25,718 nt of DNA from contig CALKHD010000176.1 in NCBI GenBank assembly GCA_938092195.1, forward strand, positions 1 through 25,718. The letters are read 5' to 3'. This document shows positions 7,027 to 15,402 of the stretch, piece after piece; the first letter of the stretch is position 1; each line of letters begins with the position of its first letter. This stretch comes from an uncultured Flavobacteriales bacterium (GTDB lineage Bacteria; Bacteroidota; Bacteroidia; Flavobacteriales_D; Sanyastnellaceae). The position numbers and the translations under genes are program-made. A model generated the notes under the pieces. The model saw nothing but the letters and a program-made list of their open reading frames with translations, searched no databases and was not told where the DNA came from.

Positions 7027-7524
7027 ATGCTCGACACCCACATTGAAGGCGCACTCAACGCGCAAATTGAAATGGAGGCCCTCTCCTCTCACTTTTACCT
7101 CGCCATGGCCTCTTGGGCTGAGACCACAGGCCTCAATGGCACCTCAGCCTTTCTCTACAAACACAGCGATGAAGAACGTGAGCACATGCTCAAACTGATT
7201 CGATTCGTGAATGAGCGCGGAGGGACGGCCAAAATTCCAGCACTCGATGCACCTCAAGCCAGCTTTTCTGGTCTTCAGGACATTTTCACCACACTCTTGG
7301 ATCACGAAACCAAAGTCACAGCCAGCATCAATGAGGTGGTGGACCTCTGCTTGTCGCGCAAGGATTACACCACACACAACTTCATGCAGTGGTATGTCGC
7401 TGAGCAAATTGAAGAAGAAGCCTTGGCCAGAACCATTATGGACAAACTGGCCATGATTGGATCTGACTCAGCGGGTCTCTACTTGTTCGATCGCGATTTG
7501 GGCCAACTGGAGACAGAAGCTTGA
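7027..7524 (+). CDS. ftnA: Ferritin (bacterial FtnA type)
   Basis: The 165-residue four-helix subunit assembles into a 24-mer that oxidises Fe(II) and stores iron in the cytoplasm. The di-iron centre residues are all present: Glu17, Glu50, His53, Glu94 and Gln127. Tyr24 and additional glutamates (Glu126, Glu129-131) also match FtnA. No haem-binding methionine of bacterioferritin type is evident. The gene follows the GbsR-like regulator and carries that regulator's palindrome directly before its ATG, suggesting repression or activation by it. A GC-rich hairpin with a T-rich tail follows the stop, probably separating it from the yfiR-like operon. The gene symbol is by family resemblance. Confidence 0.95.
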   Translation: MLDTHIEGALNAQIEMEALSSHFYLAMASWAETTGLNGTSAFLYKHSDEEREHMLKLIRFVNERGGTAKIPALDAPQASFSGLQDIFTTLLDHETKVTASINEVVDLCLSRKDYTTHNFMQWYVAEQIEEEALARTIMDKLAMIGSDSAGLYLFDRDLGQLETEA

Positions 7525-7526
7525 TT

Positions 7527-7550
7527 CCGCGTTGCTTCGCGGTATATTTT
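7527..7550 (+). terminator. Short GC-rich hairpin with T-rich tail after ferritin
   Basis: CCGCG (7527-7531) pairs with CGCGG (7538-7542), followed by TATATTTT, as in a small intrinsic terminator. An alternative stem, CTTCGC (7535-7540) with GCGAAG (7551-7556), would disrupt it. The tail also resembles a promoter element (TATATTTTG) 16 bases before the next gene's ATG. Confidence 0.45.
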
Positions 7551-7567
7551 GCGAAGACGCGAATTTG

Positions 7568-8194
7568 ATGTTGCGGCCGTTCCTATTCCTCGCCCTGCTT
7601 GGCCCATCCATTGTGGTGACGCCAACCCTCGCTGCACCTTTGGACCCTTCCATTGGTGTTTGTGAAGACCCGTGCGACGCGTCGAATGGGGGGGACCCTG
7701 AAATCGACCGGTCGCCAATTTGGGCCATGCATTTTGGCCGGTACCTCTATTTGTTGGGTCGCGAAATGTTCTGGCCAGAACTGGATCAACGGGAAAAATT
7801 CAGCATTGGCGTGGTGGGTTGGGACGACTTGGCGGAGGACTTGGGCAGTCGCTTGGATGGCCGATCCATCGCTGGACTTCCCGTAGAAATCAAATCCTTG
7901 GACGCCAAAACCTTGCGCGAACACAAAGGAGATTTCACGGTCTTGTTTTTGAGCGGAACGGATGGGCCAACACCCGACTCATCCATAGAAGAAGCATTGA
8001 TCCGTTGGAGCCGCAAGAAAGACAAACAAGCGCTCATCATCACCGATGGCGGCGAAATCTCCGCCAGTGACCTTTCCTTCAGGAGGAGCGGTGAAGGGGC
8101 CAACATTGGGCTGTGCATCGTGCAGCAAGAACAGAACCTCCAAGACAAAGGAATGGCCCTGCCCGTGCCCTTTCTACAAAGGATTTGCCCATGA
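7568..8194 (+). CDS. YfiR-like (DUF4154) exported protein
   Basis: The 208-residue protein has a signal peptide (about residues 1-22, cleavage near TLAA). The following domain fits the YfiR/DUF4154 family: a helix with WAMHFGRYLY (52-61), a strand KFSIGVVGWDDLAEDL (77-92), GRSIAGLPVEIKSL, then VLFLSG (125-130) and ALIITDGGEIS (155-165). YfiR proteins are periplasmic and repress a partnered membrane enzyme through its periplasmic domain. The start is the ATG at 7568, in front of the hydrophobic segment; longer in-frame starts lie within ferritin. Its stop overlaps the next start (ATGA), and the HAMP/SpoIIE phosphatase two genes down is the natural partner. Family assignment rests on pattern, not a search. 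A disulfide is possible (Cys32, Cys36). Confidence 0.72.
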   Translation: MLRPFLFLALLGPSIVVTPTLAAPLDPSIGVCEDPCDASNGGDPEIDRSPIWAMHFGRYLYLLGREMFWPELDQREKFSIGVVGWDDLAEDLGSRLDGRSIAGLPVEIKSLDAKTLREHKGDFTVLFLSGTDGPTPDSSIEEALIRWSRKKDKQALIITDGGEISASDLSFRRSGEGANIGLCIVQQEQNLQDKGMALPVPFLQRICP

Positions 8195-9093
8195 AATTGA
8201 CGTCCATCTTCATGATCAAAGTCGCCACAATTTGGACCATGGTCCTTCTGGTTTCATGTGCCACAGCCCAGGGCCGATTGACCCGTGAGTCCATTGAACT
8301 TTCCCAAGCAGGGCAGCATGAGAAGGCCCATGAGAAAATTGAATTGGCCATCGCCTCTGGCGAGGGAATGGACCCCCTCACATGGTATGTGAAGGCCTAT
8401 GTGCTCAAGTCCATTTTTGTTGAGCAAGAGGGCAGACACCCTGACTCTCCATCGCGCACTGAGTCCATCGCTGCCGCCATGGAAAGCGCTCGCCTGGATC
8501 CAGAAGGCCGCGTTGCCGAACGAAGAGAACCCCTGCTTTCTTTCCTGGCCGACACCCACTTGGAGGATGCCAATCACGCATTGGCCATGAGCCAGCCAGG
8601 TGACGCTCATTTATCTCGGGACCACTTCGACGCATATGTTCGAATCAACCAACATCTCCAGCCCAACTGGGATGCCACACCTGACGCTGTTCTTCTGGAG
8701 CAACAGCTGGCCGAATACGCCTTTGTCCAAGCTGAAACCCGAGAACAAGCCCAAGCAGGCCCTTGGTTCAAATGGGGGCAGGCCTGCTACCAGAATGCCA
8801 TTGCCCAAGGACACGACGCCTTCCGATCCCAATACAACCTCGCCGTTCATACGTACAACCAAGGTGTGAGGCAATTCAAGGCAGCTGAAGACGATTTAGA
8901 TGCCGTGGACTCCGCATTGAAGATGGCTGCAGTGTTGTGGACAGAAGCAGCGGAGGGCCTGGAAAGCGCCATCGCTTTGGACCCCAAACAGCACAATGGT
9001 TACGAAGCCTTGACCATTGTTTCAGAGGCGCTCTTGAACCAAGACCGCATCGCATGGTGCAAAGCCAACTTGGCCGAATTGGGAAAACGCTGA
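8191..9093 (+). CDS. Exported TPR-like helical protein (possible lipoprotein)
   Basis: The 300-residue protein starts with a signal segment ending LLVSC (Cys23), a plausible lipobox, but a type I cleavage after ATA is also possible. The rest is helical and TPR-like: repeated alanine-rich helix pairs near 30-60 (AGQHEKAHEKIELAIASG), 75-105, and 255-300 (AAEGLESAIALDPKQHNGYEAL). It is translationally coupled on both sides: its ATG overlaps the YfiR-like stop (ATGA) and the phosphatase starts 1 base after its stop. That suggests a scaffold or sensor subunit of the same envelope complex. I do not recognise a specific family. Confidence 0.75.
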   Translation: MKLTSIFMIKVATIWTMVLLVSCATAQGRLTRESIELSQAGQHEKAHEKIELAIASGEGMDPLTWYVKAYVLKSIFVEQEGRHPDSPSRTESIAAAMESARLDPEGRVAERREPLLSFLADTHLEDANHALAMSQPGDAHLSRDHFDAYVRINQHLQPNWDATPDAVLLEQQLAEYAFVQAETREQAQAGPWFKWGQACYQNAIAQGHDAFRSQYNLAVHTYNQGVRQFKAAEDDLDAVDSALKMAAVLWTEAAEGLESAIALDPKQHNGYEALTIVSEALLNQDRIAWCKANLAELGKR

Positions 9094-9094
9094 C

Positions 9095-10921
9095 ATGCGG
9101 AATTGGTCCCACTCTATAGGCACCCGAATTTTCGCCGGCTTCGGCCTGTTCATTGGCGCCCTCGCAGTGTTTTTCGTGCTCACTGCACGAACCACCGAGC
9201 GGCAGTCTGAGCTGCTGGAGGAAGCCGTCACTGTGGACATGGCCAAAGCTGAAGTGGCCAAACTTCTTCAACGGGTAGAGGCCATGAGGGCATATGCACT
9301 GCTGGCCGCTCGACTTCCCGAACCGATTCACCTCCATGTGGATGCCCACCAGACTTTGGATGAGCTCCAAAACGGATTTGCGTCGACCTTGGTGGAACTC
9401 AAAGCCACTTCGCCCGAGCTGGAAGGCCTGCACCAGAGGGTTTATCGACACCATTTGGCGGCCGACGCCTTGTTGGACGCTTTGCAAGGCTTGGTCCCCC
9501 CGGGGACCCGCAAAGCTGACTTCGACGCCGATTTCCAGCTGATTCTAAACGTAGACGAAATGCTGGACGACCCCTTTAATCCAGGGGAAGACTTGACGTC
9601 AAAACTCGACTCTTTGGAATCTGGACTGTACACCATGGAGCTGCATTTCTCTGACTTGGCCAGGGTCACCGATGAGGCTGTGGAGCAAAGCGGCCGTCGA
9701 TTGGACACCTTGGTGAAGTGGATTTCACTTTTTGCCCTTTTTGCCGGCTTGGGCATTGCCGCTTGGGTCACCCGCGCCATCCGTCGGCCCTTGAGAAAGG
9801 TCCGAGCCCGGCTGCTTTATCTCTCAAGGGGCATTGACCACCCTTTCCCCATGCCATCCAGGAAGGATGAAATTGGAGAAATGGCCGAAGCCCTGGATCG
9901 CCTCGCAGATGGCCTGCAAAGAACTCGCGAATTCAGCGCTGCAGTGGGACAGGGACAATTTGACGCAGAGTACACGCCCCTGTCCGAAGAAGATGTCTTG
10001 GGCAAGACCCTGTTGGGCATGAGGGATGACCTCGCAGGCTATGAAAGAGAAATGGAGGCCAAAGTCGAGGAGAGGACCAAAGCCTTGACCCGACAAGCGA
10101 CGCAACTCGAGTCCCAAGGCGAAGAAATTCACCGCCTATACACGGACCTCACCTCCAGCATTGACTACGCTCGACGCATCCAAGGAGCCATTCTCCCCAG
10201 CGACACCTTGCGCAAGGGGGTATTTGACCGACAATTTGTGTTTCACATGCCCCGTGACGGGGTCAGTGGCGACTTTCCTTGGTTCCACAAGTTGGATGCC
10301 TGGCGCATGTTCGCGGCCGTGGACTGCACTGGACACGGGGTTCCTGGCGCGTTCATGAGCCTGCTCGGGCACAACGCGCTGCAGCACATTGGCAAGGTGT
10401 ACACCCAACCGGGGAAAATCCTCGACCGGCTCAATGAGCTTGCCCGCACCGTCCTTCATCGGGGAGAAGACAGCAGCCTCGAAGCCAAGGACCAGGTTCC
10501 TGATGGGATGGACCTGGGACTGGTGTCCATCAATTTGGAGGAGAAAACCATGGAGTATGCCGGCGCCAATTCGCCTGCTTATCTGGTCCGGAATGGGGAG
10601 GTGATCGAGCTCAAACCCGACAAACGAGCCATTGCCAGCTTTGAGCCCGGTGCATTCAGGTTCACTACGCAAGTGATGGCACTGGAAGACGGAGACATGG
10701 TGTACTGCGCATCTGATGGCTACCCCGATCAATTTGGCGGCCCCAAGGGCCGGAAGTTCATGCGCAAGCGGTTCCGGGCATTGTTGGCCGAATTGGCCTC
10801 CCTCCCTGTGGACCGCCAAGAAGCGGAGTTGAGGAACCAAATTGAAGCTTGGAGAAACGAGGCCAACGAAGACCAAGTGGACGACGTGTTGGTCTGTGGC
10901 GTCAGAATTCGACTGGGGTGA
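9095..10921 (+). CDS. HAMP-domain membrane protein phosphatase, SpoIIE/PP2C family
   Basis: The 608-residue sensor phosphatase has TM1 (about 12-31), a helical periplasmic domain (about 32-205), TM2 (208-228), HAMP (229-280), a coiled coil (312-350) and a SpoIIE domain (360-606). PP2C metal motifs are present: VSGDF (Asp393), VDCTGHGVPGAF (Asp410), DGMDLGL, ASDGYPDQFGG (Asp541) and DQVDDVLV (596-597). It should dephosphorylate a Ser/Thr-phosphorylated cytosolic protein, typically a STAS-type anti-anti-sigma factor, but none is encoded here. In YfiBNR systems the equivalent HAMP protein carries a diguanylate cyclase; here a YfiR-like protein is coupled to a phosphatase instead. Its TGA overlaps the CLC start (TGATG). 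Confidence 0.93.
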   Translation: MRNWSHSIGTRIFAGFGLFIGALAVFFVLTARTTERQSELLEEAVTVDMAKAEVAKLLQRVEAMRAYALLAARLPEPIHLHVDAHQTLDELQNGFASTLVELKATSPELEGLHQRVYRHHLAADALLDALQGLVPPGTRKADFDADFQLILNVDEMLDDPFNPGEDLTSKLDSLESGLYTMELHFSDLARVTDEAVEQSGRRLDTLVKWISLFALFAGLGIAAWVTRAIRRPLRKVRARLLYLSRGIDHPFPMPSRKDEIGEMAEALDRLADGLQRTREFSAAVGQGQFDAEYTPLSEEDVLGKTLLGMRDDLAGYEREMEAKVEERTKALTRQATQLESQGEEIHRLYTDLTSSIDYARRIQGAILPSDTLRKGVFDRQFVFHMPRDGVSGDFPWFHKLDAWRMFAAVDCTGHGVPGAFMSLLGHNALQHIGKVYTQPGKILDRLNELARTVLHRGEDSSLEAKDQVPDGMDLGLVSINLEEKTMEYAGANSPAYLVRNGEVIELKPDKRAIASFEPGAFRFTTQVMALEDGDMVYCASDGYPDQFGGPKGRKFMRKRFRALLAELASLPVDRQEAELRNQIEAWRNEANEDQVDDVLVCGVRIRLG

Positions 10922-12723
10922 TGCAAAAAGGAGAAAGGGCCAAAGCGCTCTGGCATTTCCTGTCCAAATTTTCCCCCGACGAGCTTTGGGGCCGCTTGGG
11001 GCCAAGAAATGCTGTTGTGTTGCTCGCTGCCCTGATTGGCATGGCCTCAGGATTGCTCGCCGTGCTTTTGAAAAACGGGGTGGGCTGGCTGCGAAATCTC
11101 CCTTCGGAGGCTGTGGCGGGAGGCACCGAAGAGGTGCTTTTTGTGCTGCCCATCATTGGCCTTGTTCTGACACAACTCTTGGTCCGGCGTGTTTTTGGTG
11201 GAAGGCATCCTGGACCGGGCATTCCTTCTACGCTGCACGCGCTGTCTCGCATGCGCGCCAGAATGTCGCGGATGTCCATGATCAGCCCTGCAGCTTCTGC
11301 TTTGCTTACGGTGGGCTTCGGAGGCAGCGCTGGACTAGAGGCCCCCGCGGTCCAGGGCAGTGCCGCCATTGCTTCGGAGGTTTCTGAGCGGTTCAACTTG
11401 GATTACAAACACCGCTTGGTCTTGATCGGCTGCGCAGCGACGGCGTCACTGGCAGCCATGTTCAAGGCCCCCTTGGCGGCGATTGTATTCGCGGTCGAGG
11501 TGATCATGATTGACCTCACCACAGCCAGCCTGGTCCCCTTGTTGATCGCGTCCTTGTCTGCTTTGCTGACCACCACGCTGTTCATTGACCCCGAAGAGTT
11601 GATGCAGGCCGGCCGCAATCTTCCTCCTTGGGACGGCACTGTGTTGGCCTACCTGCCCTTTGCCGTCCTCTGCGGATTGGCCTCGGTTTGGTTCAGTGCG
11701 GTCTACCGAGGCACGGGCAGTTTGGTTCGGAAGTTCAAGCACATCGGTGCCCGCATTCTGTTCTCTGGAGCCGCCATTGGAGGTGTGCTCGTTTTCTTTC
11801 CCTCACTGTATGGAGAAGGGTTTGAGCTCATCAACGACCTCCTCAGTGACCAATACGACCGACTGGACCCTGAAGGACGCGCCGCTTTCATTCCTGGCTC
11901 GGCTGTCCGAACGCTCTTGGTCATGGCCATCCTTTGGTCATGCAAACCCGCCCTGACAGGCCTCACCGTGGGTGCCGGAGGTGTGGGAGGCGTCTTTGCA
12001 CCCGCTCTGGTGAGCGGCGCCCTGCTCGGGGGCATTTTCTTGTTGACCACAGACATCGTGTTTCCAAGCTGGCACCTGGTGGGTGGACACTTTGTGTTGG
12101 CCGGAATGGCCGGACTGATGGCGGGCATTCTACGGGCGCCGCTCACGGCCATCTTTTTGGCTGCTGAAGCCAGTGGTGGCTACGACTTGTTCATCCCTTT
12201 GATGCTCACGAGTTCCATCGCCTTTCAAACGGCCCGTTGGATGCGCCCCAACAGCATTTACACGCAAGAACTCGCCGACCGGGGCGAATTAATCACCCAC
12301 GACAAAGACAAAGCGGTTCTCACTCTCATGAAGTTGGCGGAACAGGTGGAACGGGATTTTGAGCCCGTCCATGCCCACATGACTCTGCGTCAATTGGTAG
12401 AGGTGGTGGCCAGGAGCAAGCGCAACATCCACCCCGTTCTCCAACCCGACGGAAGGCTCATTGGAATTGTGCCACTCGAAGAAATCCGGGGGGTGATGTT
12501 TGACCAATCCCGATACGACGAACTCACGGTCAAGGACCTCATGGTGGTCCCTGCAGCCTCTTTGGACCTGAGCGAGAACATGGACGTGGTCATGGACAAA
12601 TTTGACAGAACCCAAGCCTGGAACCTTCCAGTTGAACAGAACGGACGCTATGTCGGCTTTGTGAGCCGATCCAACTTGTTTGGCGCTTACCGTGCGTGGC
12701 TCCAAGAGGTGTCCGAGGACTGA
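10921..12723 (+). CDS. CLC-family anion channel/transporter with C-terminal CBS pair
   Basis: The 600-residue membrane protein has a CLC core (about 25-440) and two CBS domains (about 460-600) that usually bind adenine nucleotides. Selectivity motifs are GPGIP (98-102), GLEAP with the gating glutamate Glu140, GVFAPAL, and a conserved tyrosine in NSIYTQEL. Pro99 replaces the serine of the chloride-selective GSGIP motif; proline here favours nitrate in plant CLCa. The position of the internal proton glutamate of E. coli ClcA (FIIEE) reads FAVEV, so Val194 stands there, as in channel-type CLCs. The start at 10921 overlaps the phosphatase stop, making it the last gene of the four-gene operon. Its stop is 22 bases from the convergent peptidase gene. 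Confidence 0.95.
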   Translation: MQKGERAKALWHFLSKFSPDELWGRLGPRNAVVLLAALIGMASGLLAVLLKNGVGWLRNLPSEAVAGGTEEVLFVLPIIGLVLTQLLVRRVFGGRHPGPGIPSTLHALSRMRARMSRMSMISPAASALLTVGFGGSAGLEAPAVQGSAAIASEVSERFNLDYKHRLVLIGCAATASLAAMFKAPLAAIVFAVEVIMIDLTTASLVPLLIASLSALLTTTLFIDPEELMQAGRNLPPWDGTVLAYLPFAVLCGLASVWFSAVYRGTGSLVRKFKHIGARILFSGAAIGGVLVFFPSLYGEGFELINDLLSDQYDRLDPEGRAAFIPGSAVRTLLVMAILWSCKPALTGLTVGAGGVGGVFAPALVSGALLGGIFLLTTDIVFPSWHLVGGHFVLAGMAGLMAGILRAPLTAIFLAAEASGGYDLFIPLMLTSSIAFQTARWMRPNSIYTQELADRGELITHDKDKAVLTLMKLAEQVERDFEPVHAHMTLRQLVEVVARSKRNIHPVLQPDGRLIGIVPLEEIRGVMFDQSRYDELTVKDLMVVPAASLDLSENMDVVMDKFDRTQAWNLPVEQNGRYVGFVSRSNLFGAYRAWLQEVSED

Positions 12724-12745
12724 CCACCCACCCTGCCAAGCTCAA

Positions 12746-14851
12746 TCAGCGGGCCACAATCAAACGCAAAACTTCCCTTCGGCCTTGGGCGTTGAGCTCC
12801 AGCAAGTGCACCCCTTGGGCCAAACCATCAATGGTGGTTCTCTTGCCCCCTTCTCCGTTCAGGCGAATGGTCCGTTCCAATCGACCTGCGGCATCTCGCA
12901 CCAACAATTGGGCGCCATCTCCACCCCAGCGTGCGTCCACGGTGAAAGCACCTTGGCTTGGATTGGGGTAAGCCGTGAGTCCAAATGAAGGGCCATCAGA
13001 AGCTTCGTTCAAATCGAGGATGTTCCCCAATGAGTCCACGCCATAAATGTTGATGTCGTCCAAGAATACATTGTTGCCTCCTTTGGACTCGAACTCAAAG
13101 CGGAAGCGCAGGTTCGGAACGAAATAAATGTCGTTGCTCACCTCCTCCAAATGGCCTGACCACTCGTCCTCTCCCGAAGGATAAAAGTTGCCTCCATGAT
13201 CCGGAGCCGTCGGCAAATCAATCAACCCACGGTGGAACTGTCGTGTGTTCCAAGTCATTCCGCAGTCCTTGCTCACCTGCAGTTTCAAGCGGTCGTCTGT
13301 GACGCCTGTGGTCCTGTGGCTGTAAGCGTATTTGTAGCCGATCATCAATGAGGCCATGCCAGTGGCATTGAATGTGCCCGACGTCACCCTCGTGATCTCT
13401 CCACCCTCATTTTGACGGTTGCGCACGTACAATGACCTGAGTCCAGAGTAGCCGGTGGTCTCCCGAATTTGCCAGGCCTGTCCGTCCAATGTTTCGACGG
13501 ACCATTCGCCTTCGCTCCATGGACCTTCTGACACCTCGAACCCTTCTTGAAGTTCACCTGGCAATGGCCCATCGTCCAAAACGCGAATCACGACGGGGTC
13601 TTGAGAGGTGACCGAGCCGGTACTGTTGGACGCTGTTAAGTAAACCTCGAACTCACCGGGCACCTCAAAGACATGGGTGGGGTTCTGATGAACGTCCGCG
13701 TCCGAACCTGACAGGGTGGTTCCATCTCCAAAATCCCAAGACCATTCCGACACGCCAAAGAAGCTTTCGTCGTTAAAATCCAAGGCTTCTCCCAAGCACA
13801 CTTCGTTGCGGTCCACGCTGAACTCAGCGCGGCACAACAGCTCTTCTTCCAACACCCCTGTGTCCTCCACATTCTGTTCCGACCAGAGCTCGTTGCGGTC
13901 GGCCACTGAACTGTTCAGAGCAGCCCTCATCCGGGCACGCTGTCCTGTGGTGTACATTTTACTGCAGTAGCTGTACTCCATGTAATTCTGGACATTGTCA
14001 AGGGAGCCACATGTGGTGCGCTCCACATCACAAAAGCCCACAGGACTTCCCAAACAAAGCGGGGTGTCCTCCACCCCATCATCCACATCGCAGTTGTCGG
14101 GTTCGTTGGGGTTGTTTGAGCTGCCCCACAGGTGAGGCAAGTTGAGCCAGTGACCGCATTCGTGGGTGAGCGTTCGGCTGCGGTATGCATTGCTGGTCCC
14201 AATGCTTCCCACATAATCGTACTTCAGAACAATTCCATCTGTGTTGGCTCCCCACTCAGAGGGGTAGTTGGTGTAGCCTGCAGCTCCCGCTGCATCCGCG
14301 GCCACGTAGACGTTCATGTAGCTGTTGCGAGGCCAGTTGATGAGCTGCTTCATCTGATTGGAGCCGTCGTAGGTCAGCTCACTTTCGATGCGGTTGATCC
14401 CCGAATGGCAGTTGCCCTGGGGGTCTCTTTTGGCCAGGCGGAATTCGATGTCCATATCGTCTGCGATGTCCACAAACCCGGCTACAATTTGCCCTGTATC
14501 TGGGTTAAGCTTCCTGAAGTCCCGATTCAAGATGGTCATTGCGTCCAAAATCTGCTCGGTCGAAATGTTCTCTGGGCCATTGTCATGGATCACGTGAAAC
14601 ACCACGGGAATGATGTACACCTCATCGTCGTTGCTGCCGCGCTCCAGCACAGCAGCTGCGGCCGCTCGGGATGTGGCCTCCCTCAGTTCCCGCTCGACTT
14701 TGGCTTCTGGATAAAGGGCTTCCAGCGCATCTTGGGCCTGATTTTGGCCACAGGGCAAGACACCATTCTCTTGGGCAAAAACAGGGGCCATCAAGAGCAA
14801 AAACACCGAGAACGCGGCCAAACGACTTAGGGTAGAGGACATCGATTTCAT
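12746..14851 (-). CDS. Secreted M43-family metallopeptidase with PKD domain and T9SS tail
   Basis: The product (701 aa) is a surface or secreted zinc protease of the cytophagalysin/pappalysin family. Order of parts: signal peptide (1-26, VFA/QEN); propeptide; catalytic domain (about 77-325) with HECGHWLNLPH at 230-240 and a Met-turn NYMEY (Met291); a PKD domain (about 341-425, WDFGDGT); a beta-sandwich resembling MAM-type domains (about 435-610); and a type A T9SS sorting domain (about 623-701, YPNPSQGAF to LRLIVAR). ATG codons at 14854 and 14851 are equally possible. Longer upstream starts lack a signal peptide and cross the divergent promoter region. A TAAATTGC segment 9 bases upstream of 14854 may be its -7 box. 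It is divergent from the rhodanese gene. Confidence 0.93.
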   Translation of the reverse strand: MKSMSSTLSRLAAFSVFLLLMAPVFAQENGVLPCGQNQAQDALEALYPEAKVERELREATSRAAAAAVLERGSNDDEVYIIPVVFHVIHDNGPENISTEQILDAMTILNRDFRKLNPDTGQIVAGFVDIADDMDIEFRLAKRDPQGNCHSGINRIESELTYDGSNQMKQLINWPRNSYMNVYVAADAAGAAGYTNYPSEWGANTDGIVLKYDYVGSIGTSNAYRSRTLTHECGHWLNLPHLWGSSNNPNEPDNCDVDDGVEDTPLCLGSPVGFCDVERTTCGSLDNVQNYMEYSYCSKMYTTGQRARMRAALNSSVADRNELWSEQNVEDTGVLEEELLCRAEFSVDRNEVCLGEALDFNDESFFGVSEWSWDFGDGTTLSGSDADVHQNPTHVFEVPGEFEVYLTASNSTGSVTSQDPVVIRVLDDGPLPGELQEGFEVSEGPWSEGEWSVETLDGQAWQIRETTGYSGLRSLYVRNRQNEGGEITRVTSGTFNATGMASLMIGYKYAYSHRTTGVTDDRLKLQVSKDCGMTWNTRQFHRGLIDLPTAPDHGGNFYPSGEDEWSGHLEEVSNDIYFVPNLRFRFEFESKGGNNVFLDDINIYGVDSLGNILDLNEASDGPSFGLTAYPNPSQGAFTVDARWGGDGAQLLVRDAAGRLERTIRLNGEGGKRTTIDGLAQGVHLLELNAQGRREVLRLIVAR

Positions 14852-14940
14852 CATTGCAGAGAGGCAATTTACAGCACACATTCGCCACCCGAGTATCGAA
14901 TTGACCAAAGCGCCCAGATAGGGGAATAACAGACTTCCGG

Positions 14941-14948
14941 TACATTCG
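14941..14948 (+). promoter_or_regulatory. -7 promoter box of the rhodanese gene
   Basis: TACATTCG is followed by TTGC and the ATG at 14953, the same box-N4-ATG arrangement as kbl and holB. A leaderless transcript is predicted. No clear TTG lies at -33. The 101-base divergent gap (14852-14952) holds nothing else I recognise. Confidence 0.5.
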
Positions 14949-14952
14949 TTGC

Positions 14953-15399
14953 ATGTTCCGCTATTCTTTTTTGCGTCCCCTTCCGTTTTTCTCGTTGTTT
15001 CTGTTTGTGGGGATGGTGACATCCTGCGATGGTCAGCCAAGCCAAGGTTTGGCCCGAGACATCAGCCCAACCGAGCTCAAAGGGCTGGTGGAAGATCGAA
15101 ATGACCTTCTGCTCATCGATGTCCGCACCGCTCAAGAGTGGAAAAGTGGACACATCGCAGGCGCATCTCTCATTGACTTCCTCGAGGATGATTTTTCAGC
15201 GGTTGCCCACGCTTTGCCTAAAAACCGTCCGATTGCGCTGTATTGCGCTGCAGGTGGCCGCAGCGAAGACGCCATGAACAATCTGGCCAAGGCTGGATTC
15301 AAAGAGCTGTACAACCTCCGAGGCGGATTTTATGGTTGGGAAGACGATGGCGAAGCCGTCGCCCATGGTGAGCCAGCGCCGCTGCCCAAAAACGACTGA
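14953..15399 (+). CDS. Rhodanese-domain lipoprotein
   Basis: The product (148 aa) has a signal sequence ending in the lipobox MVTSC (Cys25), so it should be anchored in the envelope. The rest is a single rhodanese domain: LLLIDVRTAQEWKSGHIAGA near 52-71 and the active-site loop YCAAGGRSEDAM, where the cysteine can carry a persulfide sulfur. It ends with the usual NLRGGFYGWEDDGE. The substrate is unknown; such proteins handle sulfur or thiol redox in the periplasm. It is monocistronic, with its own -7 box 4 bases before the ATG. Only 3 bases separate its stop from that of convergent gldH. Confidence 0.92.
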   Translation: MFRYSFLRPLPFFSLFLFVGMVTSCDGQPSQGLARDISPTELKGLVEDRNDLLLIDVRTAQEWKSGHIAGASLIDFLEDDFSAVAHALPKNRPIALYCAAGGRSEDAMNNLAKAGFKELYNLRGGFYGWEDDGEAVAHGEPAPLPKND

Positions 15400-15402
15400 C
15401 CG

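Noticed and set aside
10136..11005. 289-codon minus-strand open frame opposite the SpoIIE domain
   Set aside because: It is antisense to the catalytic motifs of the phosphatase and the start of the CLC gene; composition is that of a shadow frame.
14132..14166. HECGHWLNLPH with Asn in place of Gly in the M43 zinc motif as a lost active site
   Set aside because: All three zinc histidines and the catalytic glutamate are present, and Asn at this place is a variant I recall from Bacteroidetes M43 proteases.
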